Below, in pieces: positions 57,368 through 64,000 of a stretch of DNA of 64,000 nucleotides. Below the pieces are notes generated by a model, which was not told the DNA's origin, made no database searches, and saw nothing but the letters and a program-made list of their open reading frames with translations. Location: contig NZ_CP045920.1 of the NCBI RefSeq assembly GCF_009660225.1, positions 2,342,079 to 2,406,078 on the forward strand. The letters are read 5' to 3'. Every line of letters starts with the position of its first letter. The first letter of the stretch is position 1. The stretch is from Pseudactinotalea sp. HY158. GTDB lineage: Bacteria > Actinomycetota > Actinomycetes > Actinomycetales > Beutenbergiaceae. Made by a program: the position numbers and the translations under genes.

Positions 57368-57937
57368 TCACTCGAGCGGGTAGAGCCGGATGACCGGCGG
57401 ACGCAGCAGCCCGAGCGGGTCGACATAGGCGTCCCTGCCGGTCCGCGCTCCCCAGTGCAGGCACGAGGTGGCGCCGCAGTGCTCGCCGGCGGTGAGCTCG
57501 CCGATCGGCTCCCCCGCCCGCACGGGATCGCCCCGGGCGAGCGGGCCGGTCACGGGCTGATAGGTGGTGCGGATCCCGTCGGGGTGGTCGATGCTCACGA
57601 CGGGCGTGCCGGCGACCGTGCCCGCGAAGGCGACGGTGCCGTCGGCCGCCGCGCGGACCGGCGATCCGACCTCGGCGGCGAGGTCCACACCGCGGTGTCC
57701 CGCGAGCCAGGGCTGCGCGGGCGGGTCGAAGGCGCGCAGGACCACCGGGTCATGATCGACCGGGCCGACCGGCGCGACGTAGCCGGATGCGCCGGGCGGG
57801 TCGGGCAGGGCCGGCTGGTCGGGCGGGCCGGACAGGTCGGGCGGGGCGCCCTCGGGCGGGTTCGAGGCCGCCGCGGGCATGGCGACGAGGAGCACGACCG
57901 CGGCCAGGAACCCGACGAGGAGGCGGCGACTGCTCAT
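57368..57937 (-). CDS. Secreted M23 (LytM-like) peptidase
   Basis: The 189-residue precursor has a signal peptide ending near MPAAASN, a Pro/Asp-rich linker and an M23 domain: GHRGVDLAAEVGSPVRAAADGTVAFAG (zinc His and Asp in HRGVD), RTTYQPV, VRAGEPIGEL and HCGATSCLHWG, where the last His completes the site. It should cut peptidoglycan cross-bridges or activate amidases. Its ATG overlaps the dprA TGA by 4 nt, and it converges with xerC with a 25-nt gap. Confidence 0.88.
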   Translation of the reverse strand: MSSRRLLVGFLAAVVLLVAMPAAASNPPEGAPPDLSGPPDQPALPDPPGASGYVAPVGPVDHDPVVLRAFDPPAQPWLAGHRGVDLAAEVGSPVRAAADGTVAFAGTVAGTPVVSIDHPDGIRTTYQPVTGPLARGDPVRAGEPIGELTAGEHCGATSCLHWGARTGRDAYVDPLGLLRPPVIRLYPLE

Positions 57938-59076
57938 CGGGCCCGCCGCCAGCCGTCGCCGTGCCGGGCGACCTTCCCGGCCAGTTCGAGCACCCCGAGC
58001 GCGCGGATGACGGCCGCGGGGGCGAGCCCGGCGACCCGCACGAGCGCGTCGACGCCGGTCGCCGCGCGCACGGGCAGGGCGTCGAGGACCTGCGCCGTCT
58101 CCGGATCGAGGTCGTCGAGGAGCCCCGCGGGCACCTCCGCCGGGCGCGGGTCGACCGAGCCGATCGGTCCGGCGAGCTCGAGCAGCTCCTCCTCGTCCGT
58201 GATGCAGGTGGCGACCTGGTCGCGCAGGAGCCGGTGGCAGCCCGCGCTGGCCGGCGAGGTGACCGGCCCGGGCACGGCCCCGACGGGCCGGAGCAGGCCG
58301 GCGGCATGATGGGCCGTGCTCAGCGCGCCGCTGCGCCAAGCCGCCTCGACCACCACGACGGCGGCCGTGGCCGCGGCGATGAGGCGGTTGCGCTGGAGGA
58401 ATCGCTGGCGCATCGGCGCCGAGCCGGGTGGCGCCTCGGAGACGACCGCGCCGCGCTCGATCACGGACTCGAGCAGCGGGGTGTGCGCGCCCGGGTAGAA
58501 CCGGTCGACTCCCCCGGCCTGATAGGCGACGGTCGTGCCGCCGACCTCGAGGGTGGCCCGGTGGGCGGCCGCGTCGATGCCGAACGCGCCACCGGAGGTG
58601 ACCACGAGCCCGGCGTCGGCGGCCGCACCGGCGAGCCGGCCGGTCACGTGCTGCCCGTAGTGGGTGCAGGCGCGCGCGCCGACGAGGGACACGGCCGGCC
58701 GGGAGATCGCCTCGATCACGCCGCGCACCCACAGGCACGGCGGCGCCCCGGGGCCCAGGTCGGTCAGCCCGGCGGGCCACCCGGCCCCCTCCGGGGTGAG
58801 CACGGCACCGGCGAGGCGGTCGATCGCGTCGTGTTCGCGGCGCGGGTCGAGGTCGCGCAGTCGGGGCCGCCAGTTGCGGGCGCTGCGGGCCCAGGCCGCA
58901 TGTGGGGGCATCCCCGGGGGACCGTCCGCCCCGCCGGTGGCCAGCCAGTCGAGGGCCGCGACCGGGCCGATGCCCGCGAGGAGGCAGCCGGCGACCCGAT
59001 CGCCGGGTTCGATGATTCGCGACCAGGCGATCCGCGCCAGCAGCGGATCGGTCGCGTCATATGAGAGCGGGGTCAT
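57934..59076 (-). CDS. dprA: DNA-processing protein DprA
   Basis: The 380-residue protein has the Rossmann-like DprA core: AVSLVGARACTHYG, VTSGGAFGIDAAAHRATLEVGGTTVAYQAGGVDRFYPGAH (core GGAFGIDAAAH), PPGSAPMRQRFLQRNRLIAA and HHAAGLLRPVGAVPGPV, with a C-terminal winged-helix part (about 320-375). It loads RecA on incoming single strands in transformation; in actinomycetes its role is less clear. The ATG at 59076 has TGGAGG 5-6 nt upstream and lies inside the last 20 nt of comM, so the genes are coupled. Confidence 0.93.
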   Translation of the reverse strand: MTPLSYDATDPLLARIAWSRIIEPGDRVAGCLLAGIGPVAALDWLATGGADGPPGMPPHAAWARSARNWRPRLRDLDPRREHDAIDRLAGAVLTPEGAGWPAGLTDLGPGAPPCLWVRGVIEAISRPAVSLVGARACTHYGQHVTGRLAGAAADAGLVVTSGGAFGIDAAAHRATLEVGGTTVAYQAGGVDRFYPGAHTPLLESVIERGAVVSEAPPGSAPMRQRFLQRNRLIAAATAAVVVVEAAWRSGALSTAHHAAGLLRPVGAVPGPVTSPASAGCHRLLRDQVATCITDEEELLELAGPIGSVDPRPAEVPAGLLDDLDPETAQVLDALPVRAATGVDALVRVAGLAPAAVIRALGVLELAGKVARHGDGWRRAR

Positions 59077-60622
59077 GTTCGCCTCCAGAGCGCAGCACGA
59101 GGGCGGTGCCGAGGTGGTCGACCCGCGGGCGTTCGGCACCGGCGAGATCGGCGACGGTCCAGGCGAGCCGCAGCACCCGGTCGATGCCGCGCAGGCTGAG
59201 ACGGCCCTGATCGAGCTGGCGCTCGAGCAACCGGAGGCAGTCCGGAGCGACCTGCTTGGTCTGCTCCCGCAGCCACGGCCCGGGCACCTCGCCGTTCGTG
59301 CCCCACGGGGTGCCCGCGAGCCGCTCGCGCTGGCGATGGCGGGCCCGCCGCACCCGAGCCGCGACGGTCGCGGTGTCCTCGCCGGCGCGGGCGGCCTCGA
59401 CGCGGGTGATCCGCCCGACGGTCACCCGGATGTCGACCCGGTCGAGGAGTGGGCCCGAGAGTCGGTTCTCGTACCGCCGCCGCACCTGCGCGGAGCAGGT
59501 GCAGTCGATGCCCTTGCCGCTCCCCTTCCCGCACGGGCAGGGGTTGGCGGCGAGCACGAGTTGGAACCGGGCGGGGTAGCGGGCGCTGGCGTAGGAGCGC
59601 TGCAGCACGAGCTCACCGTGTTCGAGCGGCTGGCGCAGCGAGTCGAGCACGTGCGGGGCGAACTCGGGCGACTCGTCGAGGAAGAGCACGCCGAGGTGGG
59701 CGCGCGAGGCCGACCCCGGCCGCGGGATCCCCGATCCGCCCCCGACGATCGAGGCCATCGTGGCGCTGTGGTGCGGTGCCTCGAACGGCGGCCGGCGAAG
59801 CAGGCCGCGGGCGGGGTCGAACGTACCGGACATCGAGTGGATCCCGGTCACCTCGATCGCCTGCGCCTCGCTCAGATCCGGCAGCAGCCCCGGCAGCCGG
59901 GCCGCGAGCATCGTCTTGCCGGTGCCCGGCGGGCCGCTCATGAACAGGTGATGCCCGCCGGCAGCGGCGATCTCGAGGGCGGCCCGGGCCTCGTGCTGAC
60001 CGACCACATCGGCCAGGTCGGCCGGGCCGGCCAGGCCACCGGCGGGTGCGGCGGGTGCGAGCGGGGCGGGTGCGGCGGCTACGGGAGGGGCGGGGGCGTC
60101 GTCCGCACGCCCGCCGTGCAGGCGCACGACCTCGGCGAGGTGACCGGCGCCGACCACCCGGGCGCCCGGAACGAGCTCGGCCTCGGCACGGTTCGCGGCC
60201 GGGACCACGATCCGCGGCCGGCCACGCGCCACAGCGGCGGCCACGGCGGGCAGGATCCCGCGCACGGGGTGCAGGGCGCCGTCGAGACCGAGCTCGCCCA
60301 GATGCACGTGCTCGCCGCCGCCCGGCAGGCTCCCCTGGGCGCGGAGCACGGCCACGGCGATCGCGAGGTCGAAGATCGACCCGGACTTGGGCAGTTCCGC
60401 GGGGGTGAGGCCGACGGTGATCCGCCGCAGCGCCCAGGTCAGGCCGGTGGACTGGATCGCGGCCCGCACCCGATCGCGCGCCTCGGCGAGTGCCGTATCG
60501 GGCAGGCCGACGATCCGGAACTGCGGCAGGCCGTCGCTCACCTGCGCCTCCACCCCGACGATATCGCCCTGCAGCCCCACGAGCGAGACGGCCATCGTGC
60601 TGCCCAGGCCCTGCCGGCTCAT
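59057..60622 (-). CDS. comM: YifB/ComM family Mg-chelatase-like AAA ATPase
   Basis: The 521-residue protein has the ComM N-terminal domain (VSLVGLQGDIVGVEAQVSDGLPQFRIVGLPDTA, core FRIVGLPDTALAEARDRV), an AAA module with Walker A SGPPGTGKTMLAARLPGLLP (about 225), FRAPHHS-like EAPHHSATMASI, LFLDESPEF (Walker B) and a Zn-like motif NPCPCGKG...DCTCS. ComM drives branch migration in natural transformation. The ATG overlaps the yraN TGA by 4 nt. Confidence 0.93.
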   Translation of the reverse strand: MSRQGLGSTMAVSLVGLQGDIVGVEAQVSDGLPQFRIVGLPDTALAEARDRVRAAIQSTGLTWALRRITVGLTPAELPKSGSIFDLAIAVAVLRAQGSLPGGGEHVHLGELGLDGALHPVRGILPAVAAAVARGRPRIVVPAANRAEAELVPGARVVGAGHLAEVVRLHGGRADDAPAPPVAAAPAPLAPAAPAGGLAGPADLADVVGQHEARAALEIAAAGGHHLFMSGPPGTGKTMLAARLPGLLPDLSEAQAIEVTGIHSMSGTFDPARGLLRRPPFEAPHHSATMASIVGGGSGIPRPGSASRAHLGVLFLDESPEFAPHVLDSLRQPLEHGELVLQRSYASARYPARFQLVLAANPCPCGKGSGKGIDCTCSAQVRRRYENRLSGPLLDRVDIRVTVGRITRVEAARAGEDTATVAARVRRARHRQRERLAGTPWGTNGEVPGPWLREQTKQVAPDCLRLLERQLDQGRLSLRGIDRVLRLAWTVADLAGAERPRVDHLGTALVLRSGGEHDPALI

Positions 60623-60981
60623 CCGATGCCCCGCACGTGCTCGAGCCGCACCGGTCCCGACCGGGGCGCAAGGATCGCGATGAGGTCGAGGCGGATCTCG
60701 GGGGGCTCGTGTTCGTGGCTCGCGAGCCATGCCGCCGAGAGTCGACGCAGCCGGGCGAGCTTGCGCGCGGTGATCGCCTCGAGCGGGTGGCCGTGGGCGG
60801 TCGAGGTGCGCGTCTTCACCTCGATGAACGCGAGCACCGTGCCCCGGGAGGCGACGAGGTCGATCTCGCCGTACCGGCAGTGCCAATTCGCGTCGTGGAT
60901 CCGCCAGCCGCGCTCGCCCAGGTAGGCCCGGGCGACGCATTCCCCGGCGCGCCCGATCTGCAGTGGCTGCATCCCGATCAC
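60619..60981 (-). CDS. yraN: UPF0102/YraN family endonuclease-like protein
   Basis: The 120-residue protein has the UPF0102 pattern GRAGECVARAYLGERGWRI, then CRYGEIDLVASRGTVLAFIEVKTRTS (core GEIDLVA...FIEVKTR), a restriction-endonuclease-like PD-(D/E)xK layout, and KLARLRRLSAAWL. The yraN-comM-dprA order is conserved in actinomycetes. The GTG at 60981 follows GAGAGGG; ATG 60972 is an alternative. Confidence 0.9.
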   Translation of the reverse strand: MIGMQPLQIGRAGECVARAYLGERGWRIHDANWHCRYGEIDLVASRGTVLAFIEVKTRTSTAHGHPLEAITARKLARLRRLSAAWLASHEHEPPEIRLDLIAILAPRSGPVRLEHVRGIG

Positions 60982-61130
60982 CGCCCTCTCGCTCGATGTC
61001 CCGTCATCGTGGCGCAGCGCGGCCCGGGCGTGCGGCGCGGGCCGGCCGGGCTGTGGATCGAGAGGTCGCCTGTGGACGGCGTTGCTCGCCCGGGACGGTT
61101 CGGCTCACCCCTCAGGGGTGGTACCGCGGG

Positions 61131-61886
61131 TCAGCCCGCGGGCGGACGCGCTCCGAGACTCGGGCCGCTCACGAGCCGTTCCAGCAGCCGGTAGAGGGCG
61201 TAGAGCACCGCGATCGCCACGGTCACGTGCAGGAGGAACGCGAGCGTGATCCCGGCGATGACGCCCGCGGGCGCGAGCCGCCGTCCCCAGCTGAGGGCGA
61301 GCACGGAGGGGATGACGAGCGCCCCGGCCGCACCGCCGAGGATCCGGGTCCACAGCGGCCCGTGCCCCATCCACGGCACCCCGGGCCCGACCCCGAACAG
61401 GTCGCCCGTGGCGAGGGCCCCGAGCACGACGACCGCCGCGATGAGCCCCGCGACGACGCCCCGCCAGTACCAGCGGGCGCGCGGCCGCGACCACAGCGTG
61501 GCCATCGTGACCGCCGCCCACATGAGCCAGCAGCGGATCACGCCGGTGCCGAGGTCGCGGGCCGCGCGGCGGAACAGCCGGTCGGCGCCGGCGCGATCGA
61601 GGTACGGACCGGTGTAGCAGCGGCGCACGGTCGCATCGTGCAGGACCGCGGCCGGCAGGAAGATGCCGCTGCGGGGCACGAGCCAGGTGAAGATCCACGG
61701 CACGGAGGCCAGGTCGGTGCGGAACGTGTCCGGATCGGACGGCGCCACGAACGGCTCCTCGTATTCCGCGCTGACGTAGGCGAACCGGCGGAGCACCTGG
61801 AAGTCGTGGCCGTCGATGCTGCGCAGGTCCAGCCGCAGCGGGCCGCCGTCCGCGGCGTCCTCGAATCGGCCCCCCGCCGTGCTCAC
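61131..61886 (-). CDS. DUF1353 protein with C-terminal membrane domain
   Basis: The 251-residue protein has an N-terminal DUF1353 part (RTDLASVPWIFTWLVPRSGIFLPAAVLHDATVRR; key SVPWI and AAVLHDA), a domain also seen in phage-related proteins and of unknown activity, followed by four membrane helices (about 120-235). The fusion to a membrane region is the odd feature. GTG at 61886 lies 14 nt after the DUF2469 stop, so both are probably co-transcribed. A hairpin (CACCCCT/AGGGGTG, 61106-61120) follows the stop. The 149-bp gap to yraN holds no gene. Confidence 0.75.
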   Translation of the reverse strand: MSTAGGRFEDAADGGPLRLDLRSIDGHDFQVLRRFAYVSAEYEEPFVAPSDPDTFRTDLASVPWIFTWLVPRSGIFLPAAVLHDATVRRCYTGPYLDRAGADRLFRRAARDLGTGVIRCWLMWAAVTMATLWSRPRARWYWRGVVAGLIAAVVVLGALATGDLFGVGPGVPWMGHGPLWTRILGGAAGALVIPSVLALSWGRRLAPAGVIAGITLAFLLHVTVAIAVLYALYRLLERLVSGPSLGARPPAG

Positions 61887-61899
61887 GAGCGGCCGTGCC

Positions 61900-62202
61900 T
61901 CAGGGGAGTTCCAGGTCGGCCTTGGCGAGTTCCTCCACGTTCACGTCCTTGAACGTGACCACGCGGACGGACTTGACGAACCGGGCGGAGCGATAGACGT
62001 CCCACACCCAGGCGTCGGCCAGGGTCAGCTCGAAGAACACCTCCCCGCCCGCCGAGCGCACCTGCAGATCCACCTGATTGGCCAGGTAGAACCGGCGCTC
62101 GGTCTCGACCACGTAGCTGAACAGATGCACGACGTCGCGATACTCGCGGTAGAGCTCGAGTTCGGCGTCGGTCTCGTACTTCTCCAGGTCCTCTGCACTC
62201 AC
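61900..62202 (-). CDS. DUF2469 family protein
   Basis: The 100-residue protein is the highly conserved actinomycete DUF2469: SAEDLEKYETDAELELYREY, FSYVVETERRFYLANQV, FELTLADAWVWDVYRSARFVKSVRVVTFKDVNVEEL (core ADAWVWDVYR...RFVKSVRVVTFKDVN). It usually lies next to rnhB and yraN, as here apart from the inserted NUDIX gene and repeats. The GTG at 62202 gives the normal start VSAEDLEKYE, and GATGAT lies 7 nt upstream. Function unknown. Confidence 0.93.
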   Translation of the reverse strand: MSAEDLEKYETDAELELYREYRDVVHLFSYVVETERRFYLANQVDLQVRSAGGEVFFELTLADAWVWDVYRSARFVKSVRVVTFKDVNVEELAKADLELP

Positions 62203-62209
62203 GTGACCC

Positions 62210-62215
62210 ATCATC
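62210..62215 (-). promoter_or_regulatory. -10-like element for DUF2469 gene
   Basis: GATGAT lies 7 nt before the GTG at 62202. Confidence 0.35.
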
Positions 62216-62349
62216 CCCCATCCGCCGCCGGCCGCGGCCTCGAACGCGGGATCGTGTCGAGGTCCGGCCCCGGTCACCTCGACGGAATCCCGCGTTCGGC
62301 GAGGCTCCCATTCGCGGCGGGGCTCCCGGGCCCGGCCGGCCGCGCCCCC

Positions 62350-62355
62350 TACCCT
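62350..62355 (+). promoter_or_regulatory. -10 element for leaderless NUDIX gene
   Basis: TACCCT lies 6 nt before the GTG at 62362. Confidence 0.5.
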
Positions 62356-62361
62356 GGTCGG

Positions 62362-62928
62362 GTGCCCGATCTCGCCGCCGCCCTCTCGACCACCCTCGTC
62401 GCCCTCGGGGCCGAACCGTGGGCGGCCGGCGAGCCGCTGCGGGCAGAGTACGCCGCCTTCCTCGCCGCCGATCCGGGGCGCGTGCACCGCACCGGCCCCG
62501 AGCACTTCACCGCCTCGGCCATGGTCTTCACCCCCGACCTCGCGCAGATCCTGCTGTGCCTGCACGGCAAGGCCGGCTTCTGGGTGCAGCTCGGCGGCCA
62601 CCTCGAGGCCGACGATCCCACCCCGCTCGCGGGGGCGCTGCGGGAGGCGCGGGAGGAGAGCGGGCTGAGTGACGTCGTCGCGACGCGGGATCTGCCCATC
62701 GACCTGAACCGGCACGAGCTGGCATCCGAGTTCGGCCGGTGCCGGGCCCACTGGGACGTGGTCTATGCGCTCACCGCGGAGCCGCGGCCGCCCGTGGTGA
62801 GCCCGGAGAGCAAGGACGTGCGCTGGTTCCCGACCTCGAGCCTGCCCCCGAACTGCGCCCCGGGTTTCGAAGCTCAGGTCGACGCGGCCCTGGCGCGACT
62901 GCGGCCCGCGCAGCACCCGGCTCGCTGA
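62362..62928 (+). CDS. NUDIX hydrolase
   Basis: The 188-residue protein carries a NUDIX fold: ILLCLHGKAGFWVQLGGHLEADDPTPLAGALREAREESGL, in which GGHLEADDPTPLAGALREAREESG matches the box G-x5-E-x7-REUxEExGU with one extra residue before RE (core LREAREESGL intact). The C-terminal part HWDVVYALTAE...SKDVRWFP is usual for the family. It hydrolyses some nucleoside-diphosphate-linked compound; the substrate is unknown. The GTG at 62362 is chosen from the leaderless -10. The gene and the following repeats separate DUF2469 from rnhB. Confidence 0.8.
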   Translation: MPDLAAALSTTLVALGAEPWAAGEPLRAEYAAFLAADPGRVHRTGPEHFTASAMVFTPDLAQILLCLHGKAGFWVQLGGHLEADDPTPLAGALREAREESGLSDVVATRDLPIDLNRHELASEFGRCRAHWDVVYALTAEPRPPVVSPESKDVRWFPTSSLPPNCAPGFEAQVDAALARLRPAQHPAR

Positions 62929-62953
62929 CCGACTCGCCCGGCCGCCCGACGAG

Positions 62954-63044
62954 CCCGGCTGGCGGGCTCGGCTGGCGGGATCGGCTGGTGGGCTCGGCTG
63001 GTGGGCTCGACTGGTGGGCTCGGCTCGTGGGCTCGACTGGTGGG
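62954..63044. repeat. 13-bp tandem repeat, seven copies
   Basis: Seven consecutive 13-bp units of consensus CTCGGCTGGTGGG begin at 62954 and step by 13 to 63032. The unit length is not a multiple of three and no gene covers it. Confidence 0.85.
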
Positions 63045-63057
63045 CTCGAGCACCCGG

Positions 63058-63640
63058 CGACCAGGGTGGAACCCCGGAAATCCCGGCCGAAACCGCTGCC
63101 TTCGCCCTGGTCACCGACGAGAATGACGATTCGGCCCTGGTCGGCGCCGAGAACCATGGAACGACCCTGGCCGCCGGCGGGAACAGCGGAACGACCCTGG
63201 TCGCTCGACCGACCGGCCCGCCGACCGGCTCGACCAGCCGCCGACCAGGGTGGAACCCCGGGAATCTCGGCCGAGACCGCCGCCTTCGCCCTGGTCACCG
63301 ACGAGAATGACGATTCGGCCCTGGTCGGCGCCGGGAACAGCGGAACGGCCCTGGTCGGCGCCGGGAACCATGGAACGACCCTGGCCGCCGGAGGAACAGC
63401 GGAACGACCCTGGTCGCTCGACCGACCGGCCCGCCGACCGGCTCGACCAGCCGGCGACCAGGGTGGAACCCCGGGAATCTCGGCCGAGACCGCCGCCTTC
63501 GCCCTGGTCACCGACGAGAATGACGATTCGGCCCTGGTCGGCGCCGGGAACAGCGGAACGGCCCTGGTCGGCGCCGGGAACAGCGGAACGGCCCTGGTCG
63601 ACGCCGAGAACCATGGAACGGCCCTGGTCGGCGCGATACT
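63058..63640. repeat. Phased 30-bp repeat array in three blocks
   Basis: The 7-mer CCCTGGT/CCCTGGC recurs at fixed spacing. Unit starts are 63104, 63134, 63164, 63194; then 63288, 63318, 63348, 63378, 63407; then 63501, 63531, 63561, 63591, 63621. Steps are 30 bp (one 29), and both block-to-block gaps are 94 bp. Each block is preceded by an inverted copy, CCAGGGTGGAACCCC, at 63061, 63245 and 63458. The 20-bp parts between cores are of a few types (for example CGGGAACAGCGGAACG). Superunits of 184 and 213 bp do not share a frame, so the array is not coding. Confidence 0.85.
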
Positions 63641-63655
63641 CAACCGCCTGGGGCG

Positions 63656-64000
63656 CTAGTCGAGCAGGCCGGCCTGCACGAACGTGGGCTCGACGCCCGG
63701 GAGCCGCCACGACCGCCGGTGCAGCGGCGAGGGGCCGAGGCGCCGCAACGCGTCGGTGTGGGCGGCGGCCGCGTATCCCTTGTTCGAGTCCCACCCGAAG
63801 CCCGGATACGCCTCGTGGTGGCCGACCATCATCTCGTCACGCTCGGTCTTGGCGAGCACGGAGGCGGCGGCGATCGCGCTGATGCGCAGGTCGCCCTTGA
63901 CGTGGGTCTGCACCGGCGGGCAGCCCAGCGGTGCGGACTCCCGGCCGCCACGTGCCGGCTGGCCGCCGGCGCCGTCCGACTGCACCGTCCCTGGCCGGAT
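63656..64000 (-). CDS. rnhB: Ribonuclease HII, 3' part
   Basis: Only the C-terminal 115 or so residues are in the window; the start lies beyond its right edge. VKGDLRISAIAAASVLAKTERDEMM, YPGFGWDSNKGY, HTDALRRLGPSPLHRRSW (core AAASVLAK and GPSPLHRRSW) are typical of RNase HII, which removes ribonucleotides and RNA primers from DNA. The stop at 63656 directly follows the repeat array. Nothing unusual is seen in the visible part. Confidence 0.9.
   Translation of the reverse strand: MRPGTVQSDGAGGQPARGGRESAPLGCPPVQTHVKGDLRISAIAAASVLAKTERDEMMVGHHEAYPGFGWDSNKGYAAAAHTDALRRLGPSPLHRRSWRLPGVEPTFVQAGLLD

Noticed and set aside
61045..61080. Pair of TGTGGA sequences as DnaA boxes
   Set aside because: Only half-matches to the DnaA box and no cluster or AT-rich segment; not an origin.
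63058..63640. CRISPR array
   Set aside because: The pieces between cores are near copies of each other, not unique spacers; no cas gene or leader is seen.
62771..63643. Repetitive open frames across the 30-bp array
   Set aside because: Superunits of 184 and 213 bp put repeats in different frames, all six frames give similar low-complexity text, and there is no start signal.

Overview
The window is very GC-rich (third codon positions almost all G or C), densely coded and rich in GTG starts. Its gene order is a textbook actinomycete one: DUF3046 / clgR / cinA / pgsA / ftsK, then rnj-dapA and dapB, then M16 peptidase-pnp-rpsO-ribF-truB-rbfA-infB-ylxR-nusA-rimP, then proS-GNAT-rseP-dxr-rlmN-cdsA-frr-pyrH-tsf-rpsB-xerC-M23-dprA-comM-yraN-DUF2469-rnhB. 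Same-strand blocks, two LPXTG/LAXTG-anchored surface proteins and a ClgR-type regulator point to Actinomycetota, most like Micrococcales; the sequence alone does not fix the genus.

Layout. 0-7 kb: a cell-wall-anchored hydrolase, a bidirectional terminator, DUF3046, and a 1306-residue GH29 fucosidase-like surface protein. 7-13 kb: lhr (two compensating frameshifts) overlapping a nei-type glycosylase. 13-22 kb: clgR, cinA, pgsA, a CapA-like phosphatase, ftsK, rnj, dapA. 22-26.5 kb is the accessory stretch: GNAT, a SecD-P1-like lipoprotein, a small Cys-containing protein coupled to an MFS transporter, a decayed glycoside hydrolase 15 relic and a SigB/SigF-type sigma factor. 26.5-28.4 kb: dapB, a TPR membrane protein, a VOC protein. 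28.5-42.8 kb: one long minus-strand RNA and translation superoperon, interrupted by an acyltransferase with its own promoter. 42.8-63 kb: DUF4439 lipoprotein, proS, the rseP/dxr/rlmN/cdsA/frr/pyrH/tsf/rpsB block, xerC, and the dprA/comM competence-like block. 62.9-63.65 kb: a structured non-coding repeat array. The window ends inside rnhB.

Most notable observation. The dxr-family gene (48082-49272) is an intact ORF in its normal place, but by motif comparison it has lost residues essential for DXP reductoisomerase (two metal ligands, two phosphate-pocket residues and the loop Trp/Met). The next expected MEP-pathway gene, ispG, is absent from its usual slot between rseP and the GNAT gene; only about 155 bp remain that resemble its first codons. 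Together these suggest that the lineage has abandoned the MEP pathway while keeping a DXR-like protein.

A second theme is leaderless transcription: fifteen gene starts across the window, plus the ispG relic, carry a -10-like hexamer (TANNNT or one mismatch) exactly 6 or 7 nt before the start codon, and these fix many start choices. Frameshifts near G/C runs (lhr, rpsB) look like sequence errors or very recent lesions and should be checked before functional conclusions are drawn.
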